Assembly: GCA_014058105.1 (NCBI GenBank)
Contig: JACGCM010002205.1
Coordinates: 992,001-1,056,000 of the forward strand
From: Kingdonia uniflora
Lineage: Eukaryota > Streptophyta > Magnoliopsida > Ranunculales > Circaeasteraceae
DNA length: 64,000 nt
Direction of reading: 5' to 3'
The notes beneath the pieces were generated by a model, which was not told where the DNA came from, ran no database searches, and was given only the letters and a program-made list of their open reading frames with translations. Shown here one piece after another: positions 35,824-46,739 of this stretch. Numbering within the stretch: position 1 is the first letter of the stretch; each line of letters begins with the position of its first letter. Position numbers and translations under genes: made by a program.

Positions 35824-36930
35824 TCATTTCAGTCGCCTAGTGTTCCAAGAACTCGAGAAGTGAACGCCCTCTTCTGTTATGAAGTAATATGATCCCAGGC
35901 CTAAGAGACCTGTGATAAGGAATGGACCCTCCCAATTATCTACTAGTTTCCCAGCATGAGGCTCTTTGCGGTGTTGAGGTATTTCTCTGAAGACGAGATC
36001 ATCGATTTGAAAAGTACAATTTTTGACTCGTTTGTCATACAAACTGGCTAGCATATGGCGATATCGACCTAGGTCAGCGATGGCGCGTTCCCTGGTTTAA
36101 TCGATCCAATTGAGATTGCAGGCCAATTCAAACTCATTTTCTTCATTAGTTAGCCCGTGATCTTTGACTGGATGGTGGTATTCTGAAGGAATGACGGCCT
36201 CAGTGCCATAGGCAAGGAGGAATGGAGTACAGTTGGTTAACTATCATGGAGTGGTACGATATGCCCATAAAACATGGGGGAGTTCCCAAATACAATTCCC
36301 TTTTTTCTGAGAGTGTAGGCTTTTTTTGAGTCCATCGAGGATGGTTTTGGTTATGATTTTGGTTTGGCCATTACTTTGAGAGTGGTAGGGTTTAGATGGT
36401 GAGTGAATGATGTTATGTTGGTTGAGGAAAGTAACGACCTTTCCTCTAACAAATTGGGGCCTGTTATCGATACGAATTAGGTATGAGCACCCAAGCCAAG
36501 TGATGATATGTTCCCAGATAAAAGTGGTGACCTCTTCTTCTCTAGTTCGACTGAGTGAAATCTACCCATTTTGTAAAATAATCAGTAGTTACGAGGAGGT
36601 AGTGGCGGTTACCTGGAGAATTAGAAAACTCGGCGACCAGGTCGAGTGCCCATCTTTTGAATGGCCAAAATACCTTGCTTGTATGGAGTTCGAGCACAGG
36701 GGTGCGTATCATCTTTCCATGTCACTGACATGCATCACATTTGCGTAAGTACTCTTCTGCTTACTTGTGCATGTCGGTCCAAAAAACTCCTTGTGTTATG
36801 GCTCTATTTTTTAGTGATCGACCTGCGGTATGAGAGCCACAAGTCCCTTCATGAAAATCATGGAACATCTCGTCTGCTTTTTATTTGGAGAGGCACTTAA
36901 GGTAAAGCCCCATAACTGATCAGCGGTACA
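35824..36930 (-). pseudogene. Integrase of TatC
   Basis: From 36930 downward on the minus strand: zinc-binding HEGTCGSHTAGRSL and KCDACQ, TKVFWPFKRWALDL-like start of the core with the first catalytic Asp, IRIDNRPQF with the second, and SQSNGQTKIITKTIL with the Glu region shifted as usual in this family. The C-terminus FQIDDLVFREIPQHRKE and GKLVDNWEGPFLI is the open frame 35824-36054. Several in-frame stops. Integrase inserts the element DNA into the host chromosome; this is the only copy in the window that keeps the whole domain. Confidence 0.8.
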
Positions 36931-37700
36931 AGGTACCATTTTGATTGGTGTAGCCCTTCAAGTTGTCTATCAGCTGTTGGGGCTCCTTCAGATTTGTTGG
37001 AAGTGGTCCTTCACATTTATTGTTGATATCGATATAAACTAAGAAAGGCATTCGCCAATCGTCATCTCCCATTTTATCGTCCCCAGTGTTGATCATGCAT
37101 ACAAAAATGTGATGAATACAGGGGGTTGAAATTACTTCGATCTGGAGATATTGAGCTTCTGAGCCAAAAACCCCTGCTAGATATGCCAAGGAATCACCGT
37201 GTCTATTCTTGCCTAGAGGAAGATAATCGAGAGTCGTTTGCGCAAACTTGTTCATCCTATCTGTGACGAGGGTTGCATATTCGATCATCTTGCCATTTTT
37301 CTTGTATTGCTCAGAGTAATTGTGGACAATGACTAGTGAATCTGTGTAAACGGAGAGTTCAGGGACGCCGAGCTCAAGGGCGAGGTCAAGTCCGTGAATG
37401 AGAGCTTCGTACTCGGTAATATTATATGAGGCCTCAAAATCTAGGCGGATTGATTTCTCAATTCTGTCGTTGGAAGGGGTAATCAGTATGATTCTAATTC
37501 CTGACCTTGTGGGTCCAGTTAATCTATATGTTAGAAGTCTCCACCCCTTCCTTGAAATCCATTCAGCTCGATCTTCAAATACTTTTGGGGGTGGATCCTC
37601 TGTAGCTTCCTCTGAAAGGTCGGGATCGTGTTCTTCCCACTCGGGATCTTCCACTGGAAAATCTGCGAGGAAACCGATCAAGGCCTGCCCTTTTTCGGAA
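36931..37700 (-). pseudogene. Second RNase H (aRH type) of TatC
   Basis: Within an uninterrupted 296-codon frame (36920-37810). GWRLLTYRLTGPTRSGIRI has lost the first catalytic Asp (D-G-S is replaced). Present are EASYNITEYEALIHGLDLAL, VYTDSLVIVHNYSEQY and GKNRHGDSLAYLAGVF. The long open frame shows this part decayed slowly. Confidence 0.85.
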
Positions 37701-38236
37701 TGACGTTGTTCAAACTCGATATCATGTTCTCCCAAACTGACTGACCATTGTTGTATTCTTCTTGATTTTCTTTTCTTGGATAGAACTTCCCGAAGGGGGT
37801 AGTTCATCATGACTTTGACTGAATGGGCTTAGAAGTAGTGTTTGAGCTTCTGTAAAGTATAAACAAGAGTGAGAAGAAGCTTTTCAATTTTAGAGTACCT
37901 CATTTCCGCTGGAATGAGGGTTTAGCTGATGAAGTAGACTGGCTTCTCGATTTTCCCTTCAAGTCGAATGAGAACCAGGCTGAGTGAAGTATCTGTAACT
38001 GCGAGGTAGATAATAATTTCCTCATTATCTATTAGGGTGCTCATGATGGGAGACTTCCCCAAATTGGTTTTAAGATTTTGAAAAACTACCTCGCATTCTG
38101 ATCTCCATTGAACCTTTGCATTTTGCTGAACTTTTCCTCATATGGTACAACAGCAGAGCAATAGGAACAACCAACGATAGCGGTCTGAAGATTTTGAAAT
38201 GAAATGATTAATTGCGGCAATCTTGCCGACAAGTTT
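37701..38236 (-). pseudogene. Gypsy-type RNase H of TatC
   Basis: MRYSKIEKLLLTLVYTLQKL, then NYPLREVLSKKRKSRRIQQW and SLGEHDIEFEQRHSEKGQAL. Together with the following aRH this gives the dual RNase H of the Tat lineage. Frame breaks near 37830 and 38140. Confidence 0.75.
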
Positions 38237-38600
38237 TTAAATGTATTTTATTGCTTTTGGAGATGACATGTCGAGAAGAGCCCGAATCTGATCTTGATCA
38301 GCCTCAATCCCCTTCTTGCTGATAAGGTGGCCTAGAAATCGATCTGAATGTACCCCGAATTGACACTTATCAAGATTGAGACACATCCTATACGATCGAA
38401 GTATGTTGAATATTGTGTTGAGATCTGAAATGTGATTGATGGACTCTAAGCTCTTGCACATGAGATCGTCAATGTAAACTTCTACGACTTTCCCAAGATG
38501 TGCTTTAAACATAGTAGTCATCAATCGTTGATAAGTTACACCTGTGTTCTTGAGTCCGAAGGGCATGACTTTGTAGCAATAAAGTCATCTTTCAGTGCTT
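38237..38600 (-). pseudogene. Reverse transcriptase of TatC, N-terminal half deleted
   Basis: Starts at CYKVMPFGL and keeps TYQRLMTTMFKAHLGKVVEV, the catalytic YIDD, NLDKCQFGVHSDRFLGHLIS and KKGIEADQDQIRALL. The 14240-14690 equivalent of TatB (fingers and palm start) is missing: the protease region passes into CYKV at about 38590. The enzyme cannot work without it. Confidence 0.85.
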
Positions 38601-39205
38601 TAAACATAATAGTTATCACATAGAAGATGACGTTGATGGTGGCTGGTCCAGCGGTAATAAGTAAGGTAATCTTCCCTACTCGCTCTTCTTTAGAACCATT
38701 AAATCCGCTGATATCGGTGTCACTCTGAATAACTTGATCGGCCAATCCCATTTGGTCGATGGTGCTCTGAAAGATGATCTCAATACCGCTGTCAGTATCG
38801 ATCATCATTGTGTGCATGACAAACTTTTTTATCTTGAACATTATGACTAACGCATCATGATGTAGAAATTTGACATGGCTAGTATCGCAATCTTCGAAGG
38901 ATATTCCGAGTCGGCGATTGCTCGACTCAGGCAAATGTTTGGCTTCTTTATCTTGAGGAGTGAAATTGGAGCATTCTGACAATCTTCTGCGCTTGAATCT
39001 GTTAGAGTTGGTGATCTGATTGATTTCGATCATATTGTTGTGGTGCATATGGTAAAGATGCTTCTCCTCAGCTTGATCTTTGACCTGGAAAATTTCATGC
39101 TGCATCTTATAGCTGCCATCCTTGTATGATTCCAGGTCGACAATATATTTGAGCATTTGTCCCTCCCTGAAAATGAGTTTGAGCAAACTCTGTAAAGCAT
39201 AGCAA
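38601..39205 (-). pseudogene. Protease region of TatC
   Basis: SFEDCDTSHVKFLHHDALVI, then MMIDTDSGIEIIFQSTIDQM, then KITLLITAGPATINVIF. The catalytic D-T-G is D-T-D here, a change expected to abolish activity. The open frame begins in the LINE insert, so its first part (39206-39318) is not protease. Confidence 0.75.
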
Positions 39206-40192
39206 CCTCTGTCTTTGTAACTGGGAGACTTTGGACCATTTGCTTTGGCAATGTCTTTTATCCAAGCAGATTTGGAACTGGCTGGGTTCTTTGTTCCTAA
39301 TTCCAACTGGTTTTTCAACTCTCAAGCACACATTAGACTGTTGTTCCCATTTAAGTGCTTATATTTTTAATCTTTGGAAAGCAGTCGCGCTTAATTTCAT
39401 CTATTTTCATTGGCGATCTAGGAATGATTCTGTTTTCAGGGGGATACCAGTTCGTCCTTATGATATTAAATGAAAGATCAGTGCTGCTGTTAAGGACGCG
39501 GCGGGTCTCTCTGTTAGCAGTATTTCAAATAACTGTCTAGAACTTGCAATAGTCGCAGCTTTGGGCGTCCCTACAAAGCGAGACCTTTGCCTCGTGTTTA
39601 AAGTTGTGCCTGGGCTCTACCCTGGTTCCAGGAAGTAAAAATAAATGTTGGGGCAGTTGCTATTGGATTGCCAGGTACTGTCAGTATTGGAGTTGTTGCA
39701 AGGAATCACCGGGGGGATGTCATAGGTGTTCTCTCCAATGGCTTAGGCATAACAACTCTCTTCTTTTCTAAATGCGAAGCTGTTATTGGCCCTTTATATA
39801 GGGTAGAACAATGGAACTGGAATAACATCTGGATTGAAGCCGAATTCCAAACAGCTATTACAGATTTTGGAAAAAATCAAGTCCCCTAGCCTCAAAAAGC
39901 ACGATGGAACAGAATAAAGACTTATTTTGAGGCCCTCAGGTTCACTCATTGTTGGAAGGTGGAAAATTTCTCAGCAACTCAAGCAGCTAAGTGGGGTAGC
40001 TACCTCTTTGCAGGTTACACTGAAAGCTTTCACGATAGACCAAGTTTTTTAATTAATGTGGAAGAACCCAATATATCTTATTTTAGATTTTCCTAAAAGT
40101 CTGGTACTCTCTGGGCCTGGCACTGCCTCCCCTCAATTGTAACTCTCTTTTTTCTCCTATTATACTCTTACTTTTTGCACACAAAAAAAAAA
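39206..40192 (+). mobile_element. 5'-truncated LINE inserted in TatC, with poly(A)
   Basis: The plus strand reads DHLLWQCLLSKQIWNWLGSL, the zinc-binding end of a plant LINE reverse transcriptase, and RSRNDSVFRGIP. Then comes an RNase H-like block, GTVSIGVVARNHRGDVIGVL and WNNIWIEAEFQTAITDF. It ends in a run of A (about 40183-40192). Comparison with TatB fixes the joins: TatB reads agcaattgtcag (minus view) without the insert. No target duplication is visible. Frameshifts make it a relic. Confidence 0.8.
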
Positions 40193-40347
40193 TTGTCAGT
40201 AGAATGATGTTTCTTCTTATGGTGCATGCAGTATGCTCAGCTCTTGATTGGTTCCAATGGTTGGGAGAGATGGTAGAGCTTGTCTTTCGCAAGAATTAGA
40301 AAAATTGTAGAGATTCAAACATTCATCTTTGGGAAAATAGGTTTGAC

Positions 40348-41676
40348 TTATAGCCCGCCTCTCCAAGGGTTGCTAGTGTTTCCCTTGACGCATTGCTGGC
40401 CAGCCCAGCCCTCCTTAGGTTCTGTGATCCGATCGGTAGAGGGTCCATTTGTGGTAAGGACAAATTTAGTAGACTTATGTCTTTTGGTTATCATCCCTTC
40501 CAGGTCAACGTAGCCATTGACCTTGGTGATCATATCCTCCAAGGTTGCAGGTTTGCTGAGGAAGAGGTACTCTTTGGCTTTGCAGTCCACTTGGAGTGCA
40601 TTGGTGAAAACAGCAATAGCGGTCTTCTGATCAAAATTATCCACTTTATGCGTGAGTTCCAAGAATTTCTTTGCAAATGCTTCGAGCTTCTCTCCGTTGG
40701 ATTTTTTGAGACTAATAAGAAAATATTGATTTTCTTCTTTGTCACCTTTGTGAGCATATGTCTTGATGAATTGTATTTGTAGCTGTTCGAATGTGCATAT
40801 GGAGTCTTCAGGCAGAGAATAGAACCATCGGAGCGGTTCCTCCTGCAGACTTGTGGTGAATAGACGGCAGAGAATTTGGTTGAGATTAAAGTACAACCCT
40901 AATGAATTACGGAACTGTTAAATGTGCGCCTTGGGATCGGTACCCTTGTATTTGTAAATTTTTAGAGTATGGAAACCTTTCAGAATATCCATATCGAATA
41001 GTTCTTTGACAAACGGACTTCCCTGTAACTTGGTAAGGTCGTCGGTTGTACCAAGAACTTGTGCTTCGATCAACTCCTTAATCCGCTGGTCCATATGCTC
41101 TTGTGTCACGTAGTGATAGATCGGTTGAGCGGCTTGACACAGAGGTTGCGGATTATGAGTACCGGTACCTTCACTCAAATGATCTCGCACTGGAACTCGA
41201 GGCGGAGGTCTTTGTTCTTCTTCTTGATGGATGGAACATTGGTGACCTCGGCTAATTTCATATTGAATCTCCCCTCCCAAATAAATAGAAGGTTGTGGTT
41301 CATTCCGAATAGGTTTGGAAATAGCCTTGCTGGTGGCTCCTTGAGGTCCCAATCTTTCCCACACAGAAATCCAGGAGGTTTCTGGCACCTGATCACGATC
41401 TCGTGGTGGAAGAGCCTGTTGAATGTTCTGCAGAGATTGTAAGGCAGTCTACATTATAGACATTTGATCTTTGTGTCGTTTGAGCGCTGTCAAAAGAGCT
41501 TGTCATTCAGCGTCTAGCTCTTTCCCATGAAGGTCTCAGTCATGAGTTAATTGTTATTCGAGCTCGTTGCGTTTCACTGTTTCAGTGTTAAGATTCGCTT
41601 GGGGCTCTTAAAGTTATTTCGGCTTAATTGGGAGATCAAGCTAGACTCCGGGAGCTGGTCGCCTTGATGTAACCAT
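40348..41676 (-). pseudogene. gag: gag of TatC
   Basis: Start MVTSRRPAPGV at 41676. N-terminal coiled coil with several stops, then an open stretch 41388-40918 (ATSKAISKPIRNEPQPSIYL ... TKLQGSPFVKELFDMDILKG, FHTLKIYKYKGTDPKAHI). After one stop comes a 182-codon stretch (40896-40348) with EEPLRWFYSLPEDSI, EKLEAFAKKFLELTHKVDNF and ATLEDMITKVNGYVDLEGMI. This is the Retrotrans_gag domain. Better preserved than TatB. Confidence 0.85.
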
Positions 41677-41733
41677 GATTGAAATGTTGTAGTAAAGTGA
41701 TTGAATGTCTTATGATACTGTGGAAATAATTTC

Positions 41734-41754
41734 TTTCCCACAGACGGCGTCAAA
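41734..41754 (-). promoter_or_regulatory. Primer-binding site of TatC
   Basis: The minus strand reads TTTGACGCCGTCTGTGGGAA directly after the 5' LTR. Confidence 0.7.
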
Positions 41755-42372
41755 TGTAATGGCCTAATTCTGTGATCTCGACGTGGCCTGAATTTAGTTC
41801 TTAAACCAATGTATTAATAACTTATAATCTGGTAAACCAGAAATGATGCTGGAATTTAGCGTGGAAAACCTATGAATAGGTTAAAAAACCATGACCTCGT
41901 ACTGAGAGTTTGTAATAGTGACTTTTATTGCTTGAGACTAATGGTATCTTATTACAAGTTATCCCTAGACTTAGAAATAATTGATCTTGTGAATAAGAAG
42001 TTTTGAGTGTTTGAGAATCTCATAAGATATAGTCTTCTTCGTGATTTCTCATATATTTTCTGGTCCTTGTCTCTTCTGGAACTTTTCCTTTATATAGGCC
42101 CCTTCCAGAGATCTTCATCGTACTGTAGTACGTTCTATGAACAATGTGGCTAGTGGTTGTTGACTGAGTAACTGCTGAGTTTGTAAGAGATAGGTTGTTT
42201 TGTCTTGTTCAGGTTTTTTAGTTTAAGCTCGACCCACGTATATCATCAGTTCGTAAAGTATGTGGCAATGTTTGACTGAGAAGTCATGTGGAGGATGTAT
42301 GAGCCTGATATGGAGATAGTTCAAACTGGAGACTACTCAATTCTAGGTGAGATCAAGGGATAGGCCCCTACA
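41755..42372 (-). repeat. 5' LTR of TatC
   Basis: On the minus strand it runs TGTAGGGGCC to GGCCATTACA. TATA box at 42089-42096 (TTTATATA as read on +). It matches the LTR at 27646-28253 with scattered differences. Confidence 0.9.
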
Positions 42373-44829
42373 AATCCTACCCCCACCAAATCTTTCAAAC
42401 TACCATATAATTTGGAATGAAGCTTTCTTTGGTTCTTTGTAGTGTATTTTATGCGATTTTGCTCTGTCGCAGCCCAAGAATCTACTAAAAATTCTTGAAA
42501 CAATTTGCCACTCCTTAAAATAGCATAGTACTCTATAGGGCATTGGAAGAGCCGATACAAATAGTAATCCATCTGGGCTAGTTGTTAAGTAGCAGGTCGA
42601 TTATAATTGATGTCCCACTTCTTCATTTATGGTTCCCAACCTATTTCTTCATGTAGAAACAAAAGGACGTAGTGTATTGGTAAATATGCAGGGTGACACT
42701 CACTTATTCGCATGAGTTCATGCCCTCCCTCAAATATACGATAATATTTCTAGTACTAGGGGCCTCTTGTCCATCTCCTGGAAGTATAATGGCAATCTCA
42801 TCTATCGATGGAAGGTTGTAGCGACGTCGATCTGTTCTTGAACTATAATGAAGATGCTCGTGGATATTAACATCTTGATTGTCTGCTGAGTACGCATCAT
42901 TCAATACCTCGTATGCCTGACAATATATTCGAACAAATGGATTGCACACCATCAAATTATCTTGGATAATTTTCAAAATATTGGTATTTAGTTGTGGGTT
43001 GTGGGATACACGTGCATTAAGTGCTGATGCAGAATCATAAATGTAAAGTTGTGCATAAGCTATTTGTTTTTCGAAATCAGGTAGTAAAGACTCGATATTT
43101 TAGCTCCCCATAGATTAAGAATGGCTTAGGACCTCAGCCATTTAGAATTCGATCGTCAAACTTTACTCCGAGGCTGGTAAAAGAGTTAGTTGTATTATAC
43201 TCATGGATATGACTTCGAAATGATTTTGCATGTGATGAATCATCATCATACAATACTTAAGAGGAAGTGATTGAAGAATAGGTAATCCAATCTTTCCTTG
43301 CTTGCAACATGCCCCAAACAAAGGACGATAACGCGACGAGTTTGTCCATTTTTCATCAAGCCAATGCAATGCATGGCATGAAGGACATTCGATATCCATA
43401 TTTCCCAAATAATGTCGAGATTCATGGATTAAAGGATCAATATTGAACTCAAAGTCCATGTTATCATCATTAAAGAAGTGTTCATCCATAAATGGTTCTT
43501 ACAGGGACTCATTTACTCTGCATTCATTTAATTTAAAAGTTATATTATGTCCTAGCTGAATAATTTTACTTAATTATTGTGAGAAGCTTACATGTCAATG
43601 GGTCCCCTTGAAGATTCTCCTGTTTCGACAATACGGTTTCTTAACCTAGTAGAAGTATTTGATGTTTCATCAATACCAAGTATTTCAGATGGTGCAACCC
43701 CACAATTATCATAATTTTCTCCTGCATTATCCAAGCTGTTATGGAATCGTTATATAATATTATTAAATTAAAATCTTGTAGTAAATTCCTTTAAATTGTT
43801 TTAGACTAACTTTAGATCAACATACGTATTTTAATGATTGTTGACATCATTCATCAGAGATGCATGTGGTGTATTTGTCTCATTTCAAGCTTCTTGGCAT
43901 CGTTAATATTGTTGTGTTGATGTGTCCCCATTGAAATATACATCGCGATGAATATTGTTTATTGTTTGAAGGTGAAATCTTGCAGTTTTATTTCTTTTTT
44001 CTCTTTCTCGTCTCGCACGTTGTGTTAAAGCACATTTTGAAGTTGCCACTATAAAGGAGTTCTCCTCATTGATCCCCATATTTGTGGTACTATACGTATT
44101 GTTAATAATAGCATCCATCATCGCAATTTGTCTTTCTTTCTCACGTCTTGCTCGATGAGCTAATGAACGTTTCGATGGTGTTTTGTCAACAATGACAGAT
44201 GGTTGTTGTTGAGTTAAATTAATTTCTTCTGTTTGAAGATTATTCTCCATTTGTACAAAAATTCCAATATAAGATATTGTTGTAGTTATTTCATATTCTT
44301 TATGGGTGTTATCCGTTGAAGTATCTTGTGTTCCCTATCAAATGTTTTTATGTATTTAGTAGTTGATATATGTAAATAGTCATTTTAATAAAATTAATAT
44401 GTCACATACTTAGTGCTAATTAAAATATGTCATATGATCTTCTAATCAAAATGCACTAATACATAACATGTTACTTTTTTAAAACTCTTTTAAATGACAT
44501 ACCTCCGTCCTATGCATTTTTCCCTTGCGTATACGTTCTTGTTACTCTACTAGAGCTTCCATGTTGAACCAATTAGCATTTCGTAGTAATGGTTGTAGTA
44601 TTTCGTTCTCATTGATATTAGTGGTGTTAACAACCTTGTTTGAATTTTTTTCCCTAACCTGAACAATGAGGAAACAAACATATCAATCCTACTCTTGAGA
44701 TATAGATTAGACGAATTATGTGAAGTTAATTTAATTTCTCAAAATGGGTTTGCATACTTGTGTCATTGACAAAGTTTTTTTCCTTTTCTTATCATTTGTT
44801 TTAGCCGACTGGGTAGTTACATTTCCCAT
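42373..44829 (-). pseudogene. Helitron N-terminal exons and Helitron-like N domain
   Basis: Minus strand from 44829: MGNVTTQSAKTNDKKRKK, an exon around 44520-44660, then MENNLQTEEINLTQQQ and two repeats of the RARREKERQ type (44150 and 44000), typical of plant Helitron N-termini. Then CPSCHALHWLDEKW (zinc-binding, 43380), NILKIIQDNLMVCNPFVRIY (42960), and YRLFQ, LFQEFLVDSWAATEQNRIKY and LHSKLYGSLKDLVG up to the TatC junction. Several stops and probable introns. This is the N-terminal half of the Rep-helicase whose remainder is at 25680-27645. Confidence 0.8.
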
Positions 44830-45640
44830 ATTTTTTTCGAACTCTGCGAAGTACAAGGAGCAATGTACAAATGTTAGAAACTGAAATCACCAAAATCAAC
44901 ATTCACATCAAAAGTAATTAAAGGCATTGCCAAACAAGGCACTAACTACAAAACAGGTCTATATGGTTTTCTATATGAAACAAATTTACTTATTAACTTA
45001 ATAACTTAAATGAAGATATTGCTACACCATTTTGCAAATGTCCCATTTTACGAGTTTATTAACTTGCAAAATATAGAGTCTGAAGATGGTGCAAACAGAT
45101 AACTTTGCTATATTATATTTACCATTAACAATATTTTGCTATTTTTGTCCCTATATTTTGACCAACATACATTAACAATGCCATCTATATTACTCTCCAG
45201 AATTATATTCCCATTTTGATGATATGCAAAATGTAGACCGACCCCGTAAATGGAGATAAGGATGCACCATCTCCAGTCCATTATAAACTCGTGAGATAAT
45301 TTTATATTGTATAAACAAATATTGTAACAAACAGGTCAGTTTTCCATATGAAACCACCTCAATCCTCTTTATCTCTCTCTCTCTCTCTCACTTAAAACTT
45401 TACTCTCTCAACCTAAATTGAAACCATAGCCCTCCATGAACTCAGACTCAGACTCTCTTTTAACGTTCAATGAGAACTCTCTTTCTAAAATTGTATTTTT
45501 GATCAAAGTTTTGATCCCAAATTAATGGTTAAAGGTTTTGATTTCAAGTTGGGTTTTGATTTGCAAGTTTATGATTTGAAGTTAGTGATTGTAGTGTTTC
45601 AATTAGGTAAGTCGATTAGGGCTTCAATTTTTCCCATTTT
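44830..45640. other. Region holding the unplaced Helitron 5' end
   Basis: No coding signal. It contains a loose direct repeat (acaggtctatatggttttct near 44956 and acaggtcagttttccatatg near 45332) and a short (TC)n run at 45371-45390. The Helitron 5' end (GA|T on the plus strand) must lie here or further right, with several candidate sites. Confidence 0.45.
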
Positions 45641-46327
45641 ATGGGTTTTGATATCTGGTTTCATGGCGTGAAATTTTGGTTTGGAAGATGTTTTTTGGAG
45701 ATGTTTTCGGGGAAGACAGTTCGAGAGATAGGCTGTAATGAACAACCCTGTCTCGCCTCTCTGAATCTCAACTCCTTGTGCCACACACACTCGAATGAAG
45801 CAACAGTAAAGAACTCCTTGTGCCAAAACAAGGGAAAACGGCCATGGGATTCTACCAAAATAGAGGAAACAGATATTTTTCGCAAAATCTTTCACAACAA
45901 TATTCACGGTGTATTAGAGAGTATAGAGAGCTTGGACTTGTACTACAACAATCTATCAGGAAAAATTCTTAAGTCCTTGGGCCAATTCCAAGAACTCAGA
46001 ATATTAGACGTGAGCAATAACAAACTGGTTGGTCCGATACCGAAAGGTTGTCAAATGGAAAGAATGAATAATCCAGACTATTTTGCTAATAATAGTGGTT
46101 TATGTGGTATAAAAATCCAAGTACCATGTGACATTACGTCACAACCACCTGAGTTATCGCCTAGAGCAAAAGACTATACAGGGAGTAAAGAAACATGGTT
46201 TATATGGGAAGGAGCGGGGATCGGGTCTGTCGTTGGAATCTTCATTGCAATTTTAACCACCTACATTTCAGGGTATCATGGCATTGCGCCAAAGAGGAAA
46301 CAGCAATACAGCTTTAGGAGAAGGTAA
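45641..46327 (+). pseudogene. C-terminal fragment of an LRR receptor-like protein
   Basis: The open frame has 228 codons, but only residues about 88-228 look like the gene. LRR units LESIESLDLYYNNLSGKILK and LRILDVSNNKLVGPIPKG, then the C-terminal cap NNSGLCG, an acidic juxtamembrane stretch, one membrane segment (about residues 190-212, WEGAGIGSVVGIFIAILTTY), and a short basic tail without kinase. This is the layout of plant receptor-like proteins, which act at the plasma membrane in defence and development. The first 87 codons derive from the flanking repeat, so this is a fragment, not a gene. Confidence 0.75.
45785..45885 (+). repeat. About 100-bp repeat unit, copy left of the LRR fragment
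   Basis: cacactcgaatgaagcaaca to accaaaatagaggaaacag. Matches the units at 46556-46653 and 46654-46722 in the same orientation. Confidence 0.7.
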
Positions 46328-46504
46328 CATGGTGGTGAGGAATTCTTAGTCAAATAGTTAAATCTTAACTATGATTCTTGTTATTAAAATGTTGAATGTA
46401 GAATGAAATTGTAGCCAGAAGATAGGAATTTTTGATATTTGAATGTTGTGAGTCATTTTCAAATGGTCTGAAATTTGAAAACAGAGGTACTTCTTTTCCC
46501 GCAT

Positions 46505-46722
46505 AAAATAGAGGAAAACTAGGGTTATACTAAAACAGAAGAAAACAAATTTTTTTGCACACTCGAATGGAGCCACAGTAATGAACTTCTTTTCCATCCA
46601 AAATGAGGAAACAACCATGGGGTTTTACCAAAACAGAGGAAAACATATATTTTTTGCACCCTCGACTGGAGCCACAGTAAGGAAGGGTTCTACCAAAACA
46701 GGGAAAAACATATATTTTTCTT
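46505..46722 (+). repeat. About 100-bp repeat units right of the LRR fragment
   Basis: A partial unit (46505-46553), a full unit (46556-46653) and a shortened unit (46654-46722). Shared words: cactcgaatggagccacagt, ggaaacaaccatgggg, taccaaaacagaggaaaaca. Confidence 0.7.
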
Positions 46723-46739
46723 ACCATTTTCTCTCTCAA

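Larger units (their letters stand above)
27646..42372 (-). mobile_element. TatC: near-complete Tat-type retrotransposon on the minus strand
   Basis: 14.7 kb between two LTRs with perfect AATCC duplications, inserted in the Helitron Rep gene. Minus strand: gag, protease, shortened reverse transcriptase, two RNase H domains, full-length integrase. Plus strand: ORF A, ORF B and gene C. A LINE tail sits between gag and protease, and the polypurine tract has been lost. Confidence 0.9.
10732..44829 (-). mobile_element. Helitron (rolling-circle transposon), split by TatB and TatC
   Basis: The minus strand carries the pieces of one Helitron in correct order: N-terminal exons (43903-44829), the Helitron-like N domain (42373-43489), the HUH Rep region (26682-27645), the Rep-to-helicase segment (26120-26710), the Pif1 C-terminus (25680-26085), a non-coding 3' tail (24662-25679 and 10760-11129), and the terminal hairpin plus CTAG. 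TatB and TatC occupy 11130-24661 and 27646-42372, each with a perfect target duplication, so both landed in the Helitron after it inserted. The 5' end (TC...) lies beyond 44829 and I could not place it. Confidence 0.85.
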
